Assembly: GCA_022446795.1 (NCBI GenBank) | Contig: JAKVBX010000001.1 | Coordinates: 288,107-352,106, forward strand | Length of the DNA stretch: 64,000 nt | From: Phycisphaerales bacterium | GTDB lineage: Bacteria; Planctomycetota; Phycisphaerae; Phycisphaerales; SM1A02 | Direction of reading: 5' to 3' | Part shown: piece by piece, positions 53,854-62,243 of the stretch | Position numbering within the stretch: the first letter of the stretch is position 1 | How the letters are laid out: each line of letters starts with the position of its first letter | Notes under the pieces: model-generated | The model's input: only the letters and a program-made list of their open reading frames with translations | The model's database searches: none | What the model was told of the DNA's origin: nothing | Position numbers and translations under genes: made by a program

Positions 53854-54336
53854 TCAGAACCCAGCCACGCCGACCGCGTTGTACGCGCCAACGCCGCAGA
53901 CACCGAAGCCCGGTCCGTACCACCGTGGTCGGGGGCCGGCCTGGTGCGTCGGCTTGCAGAAGTAGTTGTTCACGAAGATGGGACTCCCCCACCATCCACC
54001 CCAGAGCGGTCCCTCGTAGGACGAGTAGTACTGCCCGGAGAACCCGACACGGAAGGTCCCGGCCGAGACGTATCCACTGGGCAGGTAGTGACTGTGGGTC
54101 CGTCCGCTGCGGGCGGCGTAGCGTTCGAGGGCATCGAGCCCCTCCTCGTACAGCGTCGTATCCGGTGCCCGGCTCGTGACCTGGGCCGTCATGCTCGCCG
54201 AAATCGCAGAGACCCCGGCAGCCGGCACCTGGGCCGAGAAGCCCGGGGGCAACGGCATGGAGATGCGAGTGTCCGTGGACGCCGCTGACATGCTTGCGAG
54301 CAGGGTGGCGGCGAGGAGTGAGATGGGGCAACGCAT
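53854..54336 (-). CDS. Secreted hypothetical protein rich in Gly, Tyr and Trp
   Basis: 160 residues. Signal peptide MRCPISLLAATLLASMSAAS. The mature part has VGFSGQYYSSYEGPLWGGWW near residue 100 and GPGFGVCGVGAYNAVGVAGF at the end. An overlapping frame on the same strand (53816-54331) lacks a signal peptide and is a shadow. GGGAGAGG lies ~4-5 bases before the ATG. No family recognised; aromatic/glycine content suggests a surface or matrix protein. Confidence 0.55.
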   Translation of the reverse strand: MRCPISLLAATLLASMSAASTDTRISMPLPPGFSAQVPAAGVSAISASMTAQVTSRAPDTTLYEEGLDALERYAARSGRTHSHYLPSGYVSAGTFRVGFSGQYYSSYEGPLWGGWWGSPIFVNNYFCKPTHQAGPRPRWYGPGFGVCGVGAYNAVGVAGF

Positions 54337-54365
54337 GGGGCCTCTCCCTGGTGGGGTCTACCTTC

Positions 54366-54372
54366 TATGCTA
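54366..54372. promoter_or_regulatory. Overlapping bidirectional -10 elements near manA
   Basis: TATGCT on the plus strand (54366-54371) faces manA and TAGCAT on the minus strand (54367-54372) faces the secreted protein at 54336. No clear -35 on either side. Confidence 0.35.
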
Positions 54373-54425
54373 CCACCGGGAATCTCGATTCCAACTCACC
54401 AACCAGCCCAATCCCGGGAGCCCCC

Positions 54426-55412
54426 ATGCCACTGCCCCCCATGCGGTTTTCACCGATCCTCAAGCCCAAGGTCTGGGGTGGTCGCACCTTGTCCGGACTG
54501 GGCAAGCACCTGCCCGAGGGCGAAGCCATCGGCGAGTCCTGGGAACTGGCCGACCTGCCCGATGCCATCGAGGACGGGCGATCGCGGATCACGGGAGGTT
54601 CCCTGGACGGCCTGACCCTGCGTGATGTGCTCACGCGTGATGCCGAGGCGCTGCTGGGGACGACGCCACGTTCCACCGAGGGCGGTTTCCCGCTCCTGCT
54701 GAAGTATCTCGATGCCAATGACAACCTGTCGGTACAGGTTCACCCGGATGCCGAGTGGGTGGCGGCGCATCCCGAGGACCATCTCAAGTCCGAAGCATGG
54801 TTCATCCTGGATGCCGAACCCGGCAGCCTGATCTACGCCGGGCTGAAACCCGGCGTCGACCGCGAGACCTTCGCCTCCGCCATCGAGGATGGTTCCGTCG
54901 TTGATCACCTGGTTGCCATTCCCGCCGTGCCCGGCGAATGCATCTACCTGCCCAGTGGAACCTGTCATGCCCTGGGCGCCGGTGTGCTGGTCGCGGAGGT
55001 CCAGACGCCAAGCGACACGACGTTCCGGGTATGGGACTGGGGACGAACCGGGCGGGAGTTGCACGTCGAGCCGGCCCTGGCCTGCATCGACTTCTCCGGC
55101 CGGCCGGTTCAGCAACCAGCCCCCCCGTCGGATACCGACGGCGACCGCCGCACCACCTGCTTCGTCGACGTCAAGCACTTCAAGATCGACCGCGTCGAAG
55201 CGTTGTCAACCGGCATGCTGGACGTTCCCGATCTCGGTCGCCCGCAGGCGTTCATGGTGCTTGGCGGCAATGGTCAACTCGATGCCGAGGGCGCTGTCAC
55301 GAGCCTGTCGCGAGGCGATACCGTCCTGCTGCCGGCAGACCGCATGCCCTTCACCATCGAGATGACGGAACCACTTGATCTGTTGATGGTGACGATGCAC
55401 CCGGCGTCGTAG
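54426..55412 (+). CDS. manA: Mannose-6-phosphate isomerase, class I
   Basis: 328 residues from the ATG at 54426, giving the opening MPLPPMRFSPILKPKVWGGR. The metal site is built from SVQVHPDAEWVAAHPEDHLK, SEAWFILDAEPGS and YLPSGTCHALGAG, with VQTPSDTTFRVWDWGRTGRE closing the pocket. It interconverts fructose-6-P and mannose-6-P, feeding GDP-mannose for surface glycans. It converges with the gene at 55417. Confidence 0.94.
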   Translation: MPLPPMRFSPILKPKVWGGRTLSGLGKHLPEGEAIGESWELADLPDAIEDGRSRITGGSLDGLTLRDVLTRDAEALLGTTPRSTEGGFPLLLKYLDANDNLSVQVHPDAEWVAAHPEDHLKSEAWFILDAEPGSLIYAGLKPGVDRETFASAIEDGSVVDHLVAIPAVPGECIYLPSGTCHALGAGVLVAEVQTPSDTTFRVWDWGRTGRELHVEPALACIDFSGRPVQQPAPPSDTDGDRRTTCFVDVKHFKIDRVEALSTGMLDVPDLGRPQAFMVLGGNGQLDAEGAVTSLSRGDTVLLPADRMPFTIEMTEPLDLLMVTMHPAS

Positions 55413-55416
55413 CCGA

Positions 55417-55728
55417 TCAGCAGCGGATATCGACAAGCCGTCCGCGCTGCACGCCGGTGGCCGCCTCGATGCGATCCGCGGCCCGCGAGTACAACTGGAA
55501 GGCATCACCCTGCCGCACCGGTGTCAACGCGGCGGTGTCGAAGTCCATGCCACCGGGAACGCGAGCAGCGACCAGTCGGTTGATGGCCGCAGGGGTATTG
55601 ACCGACCGCGTCGGCTCGGCCACCTGGACCGGGCGCGTCGCGCTCGTCTGAACGGGTCCGGGGTGTGCGCTCCGACCAACCTGGTACGCAGCAGCCGCCC
55701 GGAACGGGTATGGCCCACCGATCTCCAT
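55417..55728 (-). CDS. Small conserved hypothetical protein
   Basis: 103 residues, no signal peptide or membrane helix. The C-terminal half, with NRLVAARVPGGMDFDTAALT and FQLYSRAADRIEAATGVQRG, looks ordered and conserved-like; the N-terminal ~40 residues are low-complexity. I do not recognise a family. It has GGAGG 12 bases before the ATG and TAGTCT exactly 6 bases before it, so either a normal leader or a leaderless start is possible. Converges with manA. Confidence 0.5.
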   Translation of the reverse strand: MEIGGPYPFRAAAAYQVGRSAHPGPVQTSATRPVQVAEPTRSVNTPAAINRLVAARVPGGMDFDTAALTPVRQGDAFQLYSRAADRIEAATGVQRGRLVDIRC

Positions 55729-55734
55729 GATGTC

Positions 55735-55740
55735 AGACTA
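55735..55740 (-). promoter_or_regulatory. -10 element TAGTCT for gene at 55728
   Basis: TAGTCT on the minus strand, 6 bases before the ATG. A GGAGG lies immediately upstream, so the two signals cannot both be used as predicted. Confidence 0.32.
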
Positions 55741-55888
55741 CCTCCTCAGCGACCCATTCCCAACTGTTCCCACCGATTTCCCACCCGGCGAAAACAATCC
55801 TCGAACAGGCCCTATCGGAGGGGGTCCACGACGGCCTTGAAGGAAGTTCGGCAGCCCATAATCAGCCGGACCACGAGGACAGGGTGAC

Positions 55889-57406
55889 CTAGTAGGACTT
55901 GGCCCAGACCACGCGCTTGTCGCTTGGCTCACCACTGAAGGGACAGGTGCCCGGCGTTCCATCCTCCATCGGGATGCAGCGCACGGTGACGCCCATTTCG
56001 TTCTTGATCTTCTCCTCGACCGCCTCATCACCATTGAAATGCGTCAGGGCGAAGCCGCCATGAATCGGCACCGGTTCACCCGCGGGCGACTCGAAGAAGT
56101 CACGGAAGTCTGATTCGGTATCGATCTCGTGCGTGTGTTCCTCGCGGAACGCCAGGGCGCGGTCGAACAGGTTCTGCTGGATCTCATCCAGCATGGTGGT
56201 GACCTCGGACAGGAAGGTCGCCCGCGGGATGCTTTCCTTGTCCTTGGCCGGGCGATCGCGTCGCGCCGTGAACAGGGCATCGTCCGCCATGTCGCGCGGC
56301 CCGACCTCGATCCGGATCGGAACACCCTTCTTGACCCACGACCAGTTCTTCTCTCCACCACGGACATCGCGATCATCGATCTCGATCTCCAGGTGACGAC
56401 CATGGAAGTCCAGCACGCGGAGGTCATCCGCCAGCTTGTGGCAGTAGTTGATGATCTTCTCCGGCTCATCCGACTTGAACGTGATGGGCATGATGACCAC
56501 GTGCACCGGCGCCAGCCGCGGGGGCAGGATCAGGCCGTCGTCATCGGCATGGGTCATGATCAGCGCGCCGATGAGCCGGGTGGACACACCCCAGGACGTG
56601 GTCCAGGCGTGTTGTCGCTCGCCGTTCTCATCGAGGAACTGGATCTCCTGGGCACGCGAGAAGTTCTGCCCCAGGAAGTGCGAGGTGCCGGCCTGCAGTG
56701 CCTTGCGATCCTGCATCATGCCTTCGATGCAGAAGGTCTCCACGGCACCGGGGAATCGTTCCGCCGCAGTCTTCTCGCCGGTGATCACGGGCAGCGCCAT
56801 CGTGTCGCGGGCGAAGTCGGCATAGACGTTCAGCATCCGGATGGTGTGCTCGCGAGCCTCTTCCGAGGTCGCGTGAACCGTGTGACCTTCCTGCCAGAGG
56901 AACTCCGCGGTTCGCAGGAACAGCCGGGTCCGCATTTCCCAGCGGACGACGTTGGCCCACTGGTTGATCAGCAGCGGCAGGTCCCGGTAGGACTCGACCC
57001 AACGCGAGAAGGCATCGCCGATGATCGTCTCCGACGTGGGTCGAACGACCAGGGGCTCATCCAGTTCACCCGCGGGGACCAGGCCCCCATCCGGTCCAGC
57101 CTCCAGGCGGTGATGCGTGACGACGGCACACTCCTTGGCGAATCCGTCGACGTGCTCCGCTTCCTTTTCCAGGAACCGCTTGGGAATGAACAGGGGGAAG
57201 TAGGCATTCTTGTGCCCGGTGGCCTTGAACATGCCATCGAGGACACCCTGCATGTTCTCCCACAGGGCGCAGCCCCAGGGCTTGATGACCATGCAGCCGC
57301 GAACCGGGGAGGACTCCGCCAGGTCCGCTGCACGGACGACCTGCTGGTACCACTCCGGATAGTTCTCGGACCGCGTGGGTGAAATCGCGTTCTTTGCCTT
57401 GGCCAT
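55889..57406 (-). CDS. proS: Prolyl-tRNA synthetase, archaeal/eukaryotic type
   Basis: 505 residues, the ProS type without the inserted editing domain. RGCMVIKPWGCALWENMQ, YFPLFIPKRFLEKEAEHVDG, motif 2 LVVRPTSETIIGDAFSRWVE, and QWANVVRWEMRTRLFLRTAE are present; the C-terminus ends KRVVWAKSY, which has the Tyr that folds into the active site. The shift to this type occurs in several bacterial groups. Divergent from the UbiA gene. Confidence 0.96.
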   Translation of the reverse strand: MAKAKNAISPTRSENYPEWYQQVVRAADLAESSPVRGCMVIKPWGCALWENMQGVLDGMFKATGHKNAYFPLFIPKRFLEKEAEHVDGFAKECAVVTHHRLEAGPDGGLVPAGELDEPLVVRPTSETIIGDAFSRWVESYRDLPLLINQWANVVRWEMRTRLFLRTAEFLWQEGHTVHATSEEAREHTIRMLNVYADFARDTMALPVITGEKTAAERFPGAVETFCIEGMMQDRKALQAGTSHFLGQNFSRAQEIQFLDENGERQHAWTTSWGVSTRLIGALIMTHADDDGLILPPRLAPVHVVIMPITFKSDEPEKIINYCHKLADDLRVLDFHGRHLEIEIDDRDVRGGEKNWSWVKKGVPIRIEVGPRDMADDALFTARRDRPAKDKESIPRATFLSEVTTMLDEIQQNLFDRALAFREEHTHEIDTESDFRDFFESPAGEPVPIHGGFALTHFNGDEAVEEKIKNEMGVTVRCIPMEDGTPGTCPFSGEPSDKRVVWAKSY

Positions 57407-57444
57407 GGGATGGGCAGGGTACCCGCTGGATCGAAGGCCTGCCC

Positions 57445-57451
57445 TAGGATA
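57445..57451. promoter_or_regulatory. Overlapping bidirectional -10 elements, proS and UbiA gene
   Basis: TAGGAT on the plus strand (57445-57450) is followed by 6 bases and the GTG start at 57457. TATCCT on the minus strand (57446-57451) lies 39 bases before proS. A minus-strand TACCCT (57416-57421), 9 bases before proS, is an alternative. Confidence 0.45.
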
Positions 57452-57456
57452 CGGGG

Positions 57457-58401
57457 GTGACCACGTCAGCGGCCCCAGTACGGACCTCCCTTCTCGGCAC
57501 CACGCTTGTCCTCGCCCGGGACATCAAGCTGGCCCACAGCGTCTTCGCCCTGCCGTTCGCCCTGCTGGGTCTCTTCCTGGCGGCCTGGCCACCTGATCCC
57601 GCGAGGCAGGTGAGCGGTCAGCAACTGCTGATCGACCTGGTCCTGGTGATCGCCGCGATGGTGGCGGCCCGGACCGCGGCCATGCTGGCCAACCGCTGGT
57701 TCGACCGTGACATTGATGCGCGCAACCCCCGTACCGCCGGGCGGGCGATTCCCTCTGGCGCCACACCACCGCGCGCCGTACTGAGCGGGCTGCTGGTCTC
57801 CGGCCTGGCCTTCATGATCATCTGCCTGTTGTTCCTGCTGGTGTCCGGGAACTGGTGGCCGCTGGCCCTGGGTCTCCCGGTACTTGCCTGGTTGTGTGCC
57901 TATCCCCTGATGAAGCGAGCGACCTGGACCTGCCACCTGTGGCTCGGGGCCTCGCTGGCCTTCAGTCCGTTGGCCGCGGCCCTGGCGGTTCGTCCCGAGT
58001 CACTGCTTGAGAACGCCGCGTTGTGGTTGCTTGCCGGGATGGTGCTGTGCTGGGTGGCGGGATTCGACATCATCTATGCCCTGCAGGACATCGACATCGA
58101 CCGCCGTGAACGACTGCACAGCATCCCGGCCCGTTTCGGCGTCCAGGGCGGCCTGTGGTTCAGTCGTCTGCTCCATGTGCTGGCCGGTGCCGCGCTCATC
58201 CTGACCTGGGTCGTCGACCCACGACTGGGCCTGGTCTTCCTGGCCGCGGCGATCGCGGCCTGCGTGCTGTTGATCATCGAGCAATTGACCGTGCGCCGAT
58301 GGGGAACATCGCGCATGGCCCTGACCTTCTTCACGATCAACGGGATCGTCTCATGCGTGCTTGGCCTGGCCGGGATCATCGACCTGGCCCTGGGCGCCTG
58401 A
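57457..58401 (+). CDS. UbiA-family prenyltransferase (menaquinone/ubiquinone pathway)
   Basis: 314 residues, GTG start at 57457. The two Asp-rich motifs NRWFDRDIDARNPRTAGRAI and YALQDIDIDRRERLHSIPAR sit after helices 2 and 6 of about eight membrane helices. It attaches a polyprenyl chain to an aromatic acceptor, as UbiA, MenA or the futalosine-pathway MqnP. N-terminal HSVFALPFALLGLFLA matches UbiA/MqnP. Which quinone it serves cannot be told here. Confidence 0.9.
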   Translation: MTTSAAPVRTSLLGTTLVLARDIKLAHSVFALPFALLGLFLAAWPPDPARQVSGQQLLIDLVLVIAAMVAARTAAMLANRWFDRDIDARNPRTAGRAIPSGATPPRAVLSGLLVSGLAFMIICLLFLLVSGNWWPLALGLPVLAWLCAYPLMKRATWTCHLWLGASLAFSPLAAALAVRPESLLENAALWLLAGMVLCWVAGFDIIYALQDIDIDRRERLHSIPARFGVQGGLWFSRLLHVLAGAALILTWVVDPRLGLVFLAAAIAACVLLIIEQLTVRRWGTSRMALTFFTINGIVSCVLGLAGIIDLALGA

Positions 58402-58412
58402 GACGCACACCA

Positions 58413-59711
58413 TCACGCGGAGGGAATGCCCCACTGGCCGCGTGCTTCGCGTGACCGCTTGGCATTGGCTTCGTCCGCATGATCGCCGGTGAACCGTTCC
58501 TTCACCGGATCCCAGGTCAGCGGCTGGCCGACCTCGTACCCGATCACGACCAACTGGCACACGGACGCCGTGCGGTGCCCGACCTCCTCGTGGCAGATGG
58601 GCTTGCGACGCGAGCGAATGCAGTCGATCCAGTTCTTCATGTGCCCGCCTGTTTCCGGCAGTGACAGGTCACCGACCGCGGCCGGGTCCTTCAGGATCGC
58701 CTCGTCCGAGGCTTCCAGGGCCCCACGGTCAACGTAGATCGTTCCATCGGTACCGGTAAACGTGCAACCGCTCCGACCGCCGTGCTTGACGATGACGCCG
58801 TTGTCATATTCGACCACCAGGCCACGCTTGGGCATCTGTCCGTCGACCAGGTCCGGGGGCAGGATCCGGACGGGGCCGGTGCCGTCGGTATCCATGGCCC
58901 ATTGCGCGATGTCGTAGTGATGGGCGCCCATGTCGGCGAGGTAGCCATTGCCGTACTCCCCGTACTGTCGCCACCGCGGGTAGTGGCCATGCACGCCGAC
59001 CGGGCAGAGTTCCGCGTTGAACTTGCGTTGCGGCGCCGAACCCAGCCATCGTTCCCAGTCGTAACCGGCCGGGGTGTCCTCGTCCGGCAGGTCACACGGC
59101 GTGGGCGGATCTCCGACGCCGATGTCCACCGACTGGAGTTTCCCGATTCGACCATTGCGAATGTGTTCACACGCGACCCGGAACTTGCCGCCGTATTCAC
59201 TGCGTTGCTGCGAACCCGTCTGGAAGACGGCCTTGCCATCCCGCACCGCATCACAGATGGCCCGCCCCTCGGCGATGGTCAGGGTCAGCGGCTTCTCGCA
59301 GTACACGTCGATGCCCTTGCGGGCCGCCAGCACGGATGGCCGGGCATGGGCATGGTCCTGGGTCGCGACCACGACCGCATCGATGTCATCACGGTCCAGG
59401 AGATCCTCGTAGTCCAGGTATCCCGCGCAGGGTTCGCCGTCCTGGGCCTCGACGGCCTGCATGGCCGCCAGCAGGCGCGGGCCCGCCACTTCACTGACGC
59501 CCACGATCCGGACGTCATCCCGGTTCATCAACTGCGTCATCATGCGTCGGCCGCGGATGCCCAGGCCGATCACGCCGACACCGATGGTCTCGTTGGCTGA
59601 CGTGGAGGTTCCGGCCAGGCCGGACCGGGTCATCAACCACGGCGCTGTGACCGCCGCAGCGGCTCCGGCAGCAAGAACACGACGACGGTCAGGACCACGA
59701 CGATTGGGCAT
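58413..59711 (-). CDS. Gfo/Idh/MocA-family oxidoreductase, Tat-exported
   Basis: 432 residues. A twin-arginine signal (RRGPDRRRVLAAGAAAAVTA) precedes the Rossmann fold IGVGVIGLGIRGRRMMTQLM and the family motif DVYCEKPLTLTIAEGRAICD. The C-terminal part is the sugar-binding alpha/beta domain. Planctomycetes have many such exported enzymes for sulfated or plant-type sugars. A GAGGAG lies ~8 bases before the ATG. The true substrate is unknown. Confidence 0.88.
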   Translation of the reverse strand: MPNRRGPDRRRVLAAGAAAAVTAPWLMTRSGLAGTSTSANETIGVGVIGLGIRGRRMMTQLMNRDDVRIVGVSEVAGPRLLAAMQAVEAQDGEPCAGYLDYEDLLDRDDIDAVVVATQDHAHARPSVLAARKGIDVYCEKPLTLTIAEGRAICDAVRDGKAVFQTGSQQRSEYGGKFRVACEHIRNGRIGKLQSVDIGVGDPPTPCDLPDEDTPAGYDWERWLGSAPQRKFNAELCPVGVHGHYPRWRQYGEYGNGYLADMGAHHYDIAQWAMDTDGTGPVRILPPDLVDGQMPKRGLVVEYDNGVIVKHGGRSGCTFTGTDGTIYVDRGALEASDEAILKDPAAVGDLSLPETGGHMKNWIDCIRSRRKPICHEEVGHRTASVCQLVVIGYEVGQPLTWDPVKERFTGDHADEANAKRSREARGQWGIPSA

Positions 59712-59769
59712 GGGAAATCTCCTCGTGCCCGAGTGTACGTCGAATCGAGTTGACCGGTGACCGCTACGC

Positions 59770-62100
59770 TCAGCAGTTGCCCCACGCGGCGATCACGATC
59801 AGGATGTCGTTGACATCCACCAGGCCGCTGCCATCGATGTCGAAGTCCGGGTTGTCGGTACCGAAGACGGCCAGGATGCCCAGGACGTCCTCGACATTGA
59901 CCACGCCATCGTCACCCACGACGTCACCGGGGCAGTCGTTCTCGTCCACGCATTCGGTCCGGGTGAGGCTGATGCCATCGACGGCCGCTTCCACGACGGA
60001 ACCGGCATTGATGTCCTCGGCCGTGAATTGAACCCGGAACGCGTTGCTGGGCGACAGTCCCGCGACCTGGTCGAGTTCGAACTCGACGAAGTACCAGCCA
60101 CCGGAGGCCTCCTGGCCGGTCGGGCCGACGACTTCCAGCACGATCCAGTTGGCGCCGCCATCGTCGGAGACTTCAACGGTGAAGACGTCTTCGTTCGGCG
60201 CGCCGCCGGCGACATTGGAGAACCAACGCCAGTACGACAGGACCATGCCACCCGCGGACGCATCAAGCACCGGCGACGTCAGGGTGACGGTGCCGTTGTC
60301 GACATCCGAGTTGCCGTCCACGTTGTCGGTCTGCCAGCACGAGGTGCTGCCATCGCTGTCACCAGGCGCATCATTGGGGGCATCACCACGATCACCACCG
60401 CCGACGGGGATGCCAAGGTCCCACCCGCCGTCCGAAGCGGTACCGGAGGTCGTCCAGCCCGCGTCCGTCTCGCAGTTGTCATCGAAGACGACCTGCAGAT
60501 CCGATACCGGAACAGCGCTGAAGACCTCGGCGGGTGCGGCGACCGGAAGTCGAGCCTGTCCACCAAGATCGCCGTCCACGACCATGTAGTACTCCGGCGA
60601 GGAGTCACAGTCGAAGGCCGGCAGGATGGCCTCGTAGTTCTCGCCGCCCAGCCAGTTCATGTCCACCGCATTGAAGCTGCCGCTGTCGGCACGCCAGAAC
60701 AGCCGGGCGGTGCCTGGAAGCGGGGTCTCGCCCTGGGCCAGGATGCGGACCGAGAAGGTCGTCGATTCGCTGTTGGAGACCACGCTGGGCGCACCGGAGG
60801 GCAGTTCGATGGACATGGTGGTCAGGACGTGCTCCATCATCACCAGGATCGCCTCGAAGTTCTCCTCGGCACACGGCTGGATCTCGCTCGGGGGCGGATC
60901 AAAGCCATCGAATCCGCCCGAGCTCGGGCGCAGTTCGGTCGTGTACGCCAGGGCGCCATAGGTCTCGTAGGGCCAGTCGATCATCGTGCCGCTGGCGCAG
61001 TACAGGATGTTGCACGCATTGCCCGCGACGTAGTTCTCTCCGCTGTACGCGAGGATCGCCTGGGCCATGTCGACACCCAGCCCGTGCAGTTCGTCGTAGT
61101 CTGGTGGCGGGGCCGTCGTATACCCACGCGGCTCGAGGATCAACTGTGAGTAGGCATGGAAATCGATCTGGGCCCGGATATTGCCATGGTTCTGCATGTA
61201 GTTGCCCAGGTCACTGACCTCCGGCTCGGACATTGATCCAGGGCCGACATAGACATCACTGCACGGATCGTTGCTGGTGCTCTGGCCGCCGTTCCAGTCG
61301 GCGCCCCAGTTGCGGTTGAGGTCGACACCATCGCAGCTTCCGGAATTGTCACGACGGTTCTTTCGCCAGTACCGATCGCCACCGGAGGTGTAGGTATAGA
61401 GGTACCCGTCCGGATTGACGACGGGAATCACGATGACCTCCAGGCGTTCCAGCATGGAGGCGATATTCGGATTGGTGGCCTGCTGATCCAGCAGCGTGTC
61501 GGCGATGTAGATCGTCGTCATGGGAGAGATCCACTCGCGGGCGTGCTGGCAACCATTGAACAGGACTGCTGGCCGACCATTGTCCGCACCTGATCGGATC
61601 ACCACGCCACGGATCGGGCGACCCTGGTGGCTGGTACCGACCACGATTGGCGTGACGAGATCGGGATGATCCGCCAGCATCTGGTCCATCTGTGCATTCA
61701 TTTCATCGAGCGTTCGGAAGTCGGCATAGAAGTCGATGCCACGGGTTGCCCGGACAGCGGTCCGTTCGGCATTGCGACGAGTAATGAACTCGGGCAGATC
61801 CGCGATGAGTTCCTTCTGCTCCAGGCCAAGGCTCTCCAGGAAGTTCTCGGCATCCTCGTCGACGAGCCAGGGGGACTCACCCGGGGTGGGCGTGCAGGCG
61901 AGGCTGCGAAGACCTTCGTCCAGGAGCAGTTGCAGGATCGCGCCATCGGGCACGTCCACTTCCACGATCCGAAGTCCCTCGTAGTCCGCCGGATCGGGCA
62001 TGGGGACCTGGGCTGAAGCCGTACTGGTCAGGCTCATGGCACAAGCGGACAGGCAGGCGACGATGGGGCCGCCACGGCGCAGATATCGACGGTGAATCAC
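59770..62100 (-). CDS. Secreted zinc carboxypeptidase (M14) with dockerin-like C-terminus
   Basis: 776 residues, GTG start at 62100 with GAGGAG 8 bases upstream. Signal peptide 1-30; a prodomain (~35-110); the M14 domain with zinc ligands His186, Glu189 (NGCQHAREW) and His315 (QIDFHAYSQ) and catalytic Glu389 in LAYTTELRPSSG. A beta-sandwich of ~350 residues follows. Residues ~718-776 hold two calcium-type repeats (GDDGVVNVEDVLGILAVFG, DIDGSGLVDVNDILIVIA) ending GNC, the dockerin-like tail typical of Phycisphaerae. It digests proteins outside the cell. Confidence 0.94.
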   Translation of the reverse strand: MIHRRYLRRGGPIVACLSACAMSLTSTASAQVPMPDPADYEGLRIVEVDVPDGAILQLLLDEGLRSLACTPTPGESPWLVDEDAENFLESLGLEQKELIADLPEFITRRNAERTAVRATRGIDFYADFRTLDEMNAQMDQMLADHPDLVTPIVVGTSHQGRPIRGVVIRSGADNGRPAVLFNGCQHAREWISPMTTIYIADTLLDQQATNPNIASMLERLEVIVIPVVNPDGYLYTYTSGGDRYWRKNRRDNSGSCDGVDLNRNWGADWNGGQSTSNDPCSDVYVGPGSMSEPEVSDLGNYMQNHGNIRAQIDFHAYSQLILEPRGYTTAPPPDYDELHGLGVDMAQAILAYSGENYVAGNACNILYCASGTMIDWPYETYGALAYTTELRPSSGGFDGFDPPPSEIQPCAEENFEAILVMMEHVLTTMSIELPSGAPSVVSNSESTTFSVRILAQGETPLPGTARLFWRADSGSFNAVDMNWLGGENYEAILPAFDCDSSPEYYMVVDGDLGGQARLPVAAPAEVFSAVPVSDLQVVFDDNCETDAGWTTSGTASDGGWDLGIPVGGGDRGDAPNDAPGDSDGSTSCWQTDNVDGNSDVDNGTVTLTSPVLDASAGGMVLSYWRWFSNVAGGAPNEDVFTVEVSDDGGANWIVLEVVGPTGQEASGGWYFVEFELDQVAGLSPSNAFRVQFTAEDINAGSVVEAAVDGISLTRTECVDENDCPGDVVGDDGVVNVEDVLGILAVFGTDNPDFDIDGSGLVDVNDILIVIAAWGNC

Positions 62101-62187
62101 GAAGCCACTCCTCTACCCCGGATTGGGTCTACTCTCTCCGAACCCTCTTGGATCCGCGTCCAACCCCCTGTCGGATCCCCGCAATCC

Positions 62188-62215
62188 ATTATGTACCAAT
62201 CCAGACCCACTTCAA
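62188..62215 (-). promoter_or_regulatory. Sigma-70-type promoter for the M14 peptidase gene
   Basis: TTGAAG (62210-62215), 16 bases, CATAAT (62188-62193) on the minus strand. Predicted start near 62181, an 81-base leader. Confidence 0.5.
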
Positions 62216-62243
62216 GGACCTTCCAGGGGCCCTGGGGCCGTTT

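Noticed and set aside
53816-54331. Alternative minus-strand frame overlapping the secreted protein
   Set aside because: It lacks a signal peptide and starts inside the better-supported gene at 53854-54336, which has both a signal peptide and a ribosome site.
56129-57382. Plus-strand open frame of 417 codons
   Set aside because: Antisense to proS; no domain visible.
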